6,851 bases of DNA from JBDTLH01 sp039934875 (GTDB taxonomy: Bacteria > Acidobacteriota > Terriglobia > Terriglobales > Acidobacteriaceae), in the NCBI GenBank assembly GCA_039934875.1, contig JBDTLH010000269.1, positions 1 through 6,851 of the forward strand, given 5' to 3'. This document shows, piece after piece, positions 5,638 to 6,851 of the stretch; within the stretch, counting starts at the first letter, position 1; each line of letters starts with the position of its first letter. Below the pieces are notes generated by a model. That model worked only from the letters and a program-made list of their open reading frames with translations. It was not told the origin of the DNA and ran no database searches. The translations under genes and the position numbers were made by a program.

Positions 5638-6851
5638 CGGCGGGTGCTCCTGTGGGTTCGGGAGCCGCGTCTAGTGAGGGATTTGTAGCGGCGCGGACGA
5701 GGGCGGGCGAGCGTACGAGCGCGGTCCTGGAATTGGGCAGGAGGGCGACTCCGGTGCCGAGGACGATGACGAAGACGCCGATCCAGACCCAGGCGACCAG
5801 CGGATTGATGAAGGCTTTGATGATCGGACGGTCGGTGTCGGTATTCTTGCCCGCGTAAACCAGATAGAGGTCTTCTTTGAGGGTGGAGTGGTTGGCGACG
5901 ATGGTGCTGGGCTGCTGGCTGGCCTTGTAGAAACGCTTTTCGGGGTCCATTTGCGCGATCAGCTTGCCGTTTTTATAGACATCCACCATGGCGTATTCGG
6001 TTTCGTAGTTGGGGGTGTCGTCCTGCGAATACTGGCGGTTGATCAGGGTGTAGGCGCCGAGCTGCATTTGGTCGCCCGTGCCCATCTCCATCTCTTTGGA
6101 TTGGTTGAAGGCGTTGCCGGCGAAGCCTATGACGACCAGCACCACGCCCATGTGGACGAGGTATCCGCCGTAACGGCGGGTGTTGCGCATGGTGAGTTGG
6201 AGCATGGCGGCGGGGAGGGGCTGGCCGGTTTTGTGGGCGATGACGTGTCCGCCGCGCACGAACTCTGAGAGCACGGCGGCGCCGACGAATGCGGCGATGG
6301 AGAAGGTCATCAGGGAATAGAAGGTTGCCGCATCCTGCCAGGGTTTCATGCCCGCGGCGAGCAGGATGATGGCGGTGAGCACGCCGAGCAGCGCGGGAAG
6401 CTGGAAGTTGCGGCGGATGCTCTGGAAAGAGGTGCTGCGCCAGGCGAGCAGCGGGCCGAGTCCGGTGAGGAAGAGCAGGAAGACGCCGATGGGCAGATTG
6501 ACTTTGTTGTAGAAGGGCGGCCCGACGGTGACCGTGTGTCCCTGCACGTACTCGGAGATTTTGGGGAAGAGGGTGCCCCAGAGAATGGTGAAGCACGACG
6601 CCAGCAAGACGATGTTATTGAAGAGAAAGCTGGCCTCGCGGGAGGCGAGCGACTGCAGTTGGTTTTCGGATTTGAGGTGGTCGCGGTTTTTGAGATAGGT
6701 GAAGAGGCAGACGGCGAAGGTGACGCCCATGAACCATAAGAACCATCCGCCGATGGAGGATTGGGCGAAGGCGTGGACGGAGCTGACCAGTCCGGAGCGG
6801 GTGAGGAAGGTGCCCATGATGGCGAGCAGGAAGGTGGTGAAGATCAGCCAC
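5630..6851 (-). CDS. ccmF: Heme lyase CcmF, C-terminal part (5' end outside the window)
   Basis: About 406 residues are visible; the frame runs open through the window edge, and the residues before MGTFLTRSG (WLIFTTFLLAI) continue the protein, so no start is present. CcmF is the multi-spanning inner-membrane subunit that ligates heme to apocytochrome c in System I. The fragment shows GTFLTRSGLVSSVHAFAQS, whose His (codon at 6773-6775) corresponds to a conserved periplasmic heme-ligand histidine of CcmF. It also shows SREASFLFNNIVLLASCFTILWGTLFP, a series of membrane helices, and YGGYLVHMGVVLVVIGFAG with the second conserved His. A large periplasmic domain follows, then the final helix INPLVAWVWIGVFVIVLGTG. 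The WWD heme-handling segment would lie upstream, outside the window. The last residues (AAPEPTGAPAGD) form a Pro/Ala tail. The stop overlaps the ccmH start by 8 nt. No ccmG is seen in this window. Confidence 0.95.
   Translation of the reverse strand, partial: WLIFTTFLLAIMGTFLTRSGLVSSVHAFAQSSIGGWFLWFMGVTFAVCLFTYLKNRDHLKSENQLQSLASREASFLFNNIVLLASCFTILWGTLFPKISEYVQGHTVTVGPPFYNKVNLPIGVFLLFLTGLGPLLAWRSTSFQSIRRNFQLPALLGVLTAIILLAAGMKPWQDAATFYSLMTFSIAAFVGAAVLSEFVRGGHVIAHKTGQPLPAAMLQLTMRNTRRYGGYLVHMGVVLVVIGFAGNAFNQSKEMEMGTGDQMQLGAYTLINRQYSQDDTPNYETEYAMVDVYKNGKLIAQMDPEKRFYKASQQPSTIVANHSTLKEDLYLVYAGKNTDTDRPIIKAFINPLVAWVWIGVFVIVLGTGVALLPNSRTALVRSPALVRAATNPSLDAAPEPTGAPAGD

Overview
This is a GC-rich bacterial window. 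It has tightly packed operons, a two-gene M16 peptidase operon, a System I cytochrome c maturation (ccm) cluster whose CcmH has an unusual cysteine motif, and small palindromic repeats in the 3' flanks of genes. I read it as probably Acidobacteriota (Terriglobales/Koribacter-like). That placement is inferred from gene style and repeat style; no rRNA or taxonomic marker is present.

Layout. Positions 1-174 hold no gene, only parts of two repeat families. Positions 175-3917 (minus strand) are an operon of two exported M16 metallopeptidase-like proteins. The upstream one (2370-3917) keeps the HxxEH zinc site. The downstream one (175-2367) has lost it but keeps the Arg/Tyr substrate-binding pair and carries an extra C-terminal domain. 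They are 2 bp apart and most likely form a catalytic/non-catalytic heterodimer in the periplasm. Positions 3918-4139 are a divergent intergenic region. A small plus-strand gene (4140-4499) encodes an unknown protein with an N-terminal hydrophobic stretch and four 11-residue repeats.

Positions 4500-4816 hold no gene but contain two repeat elements. One is an imperfect inverted repeat sharing a 17-bp identical core with the start of the window. The other is a MITE-like element (4694-4816) with 16-bp terminal inverted repeats and a TTAG duplication, inserted exactly at the stop codon of the last ccm gene. Positions 4817-6851 (minus strand) are the 3' part of a ccm operon, in the order ccmF (5' end outside the window), ccmH, and a short CcmI-like protein, with overlapping start and stop codons. 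They serve heme attachment to c-type cytochromes on the outer face of the inner membrane.

The most unusual local structure is an AT-rich inverted repeat of about 86 bp at 5541-5626. It lies inside the 5' end of ccmH, encodes about residues 4-33 of the protein, and in the mRNA would form a long hairpin with AGGAGG in its apical loop. No complete new defence or biosynthetic system is visible. The novelty lies in the repeats, their insertion positions, and the variant CcmH motif.
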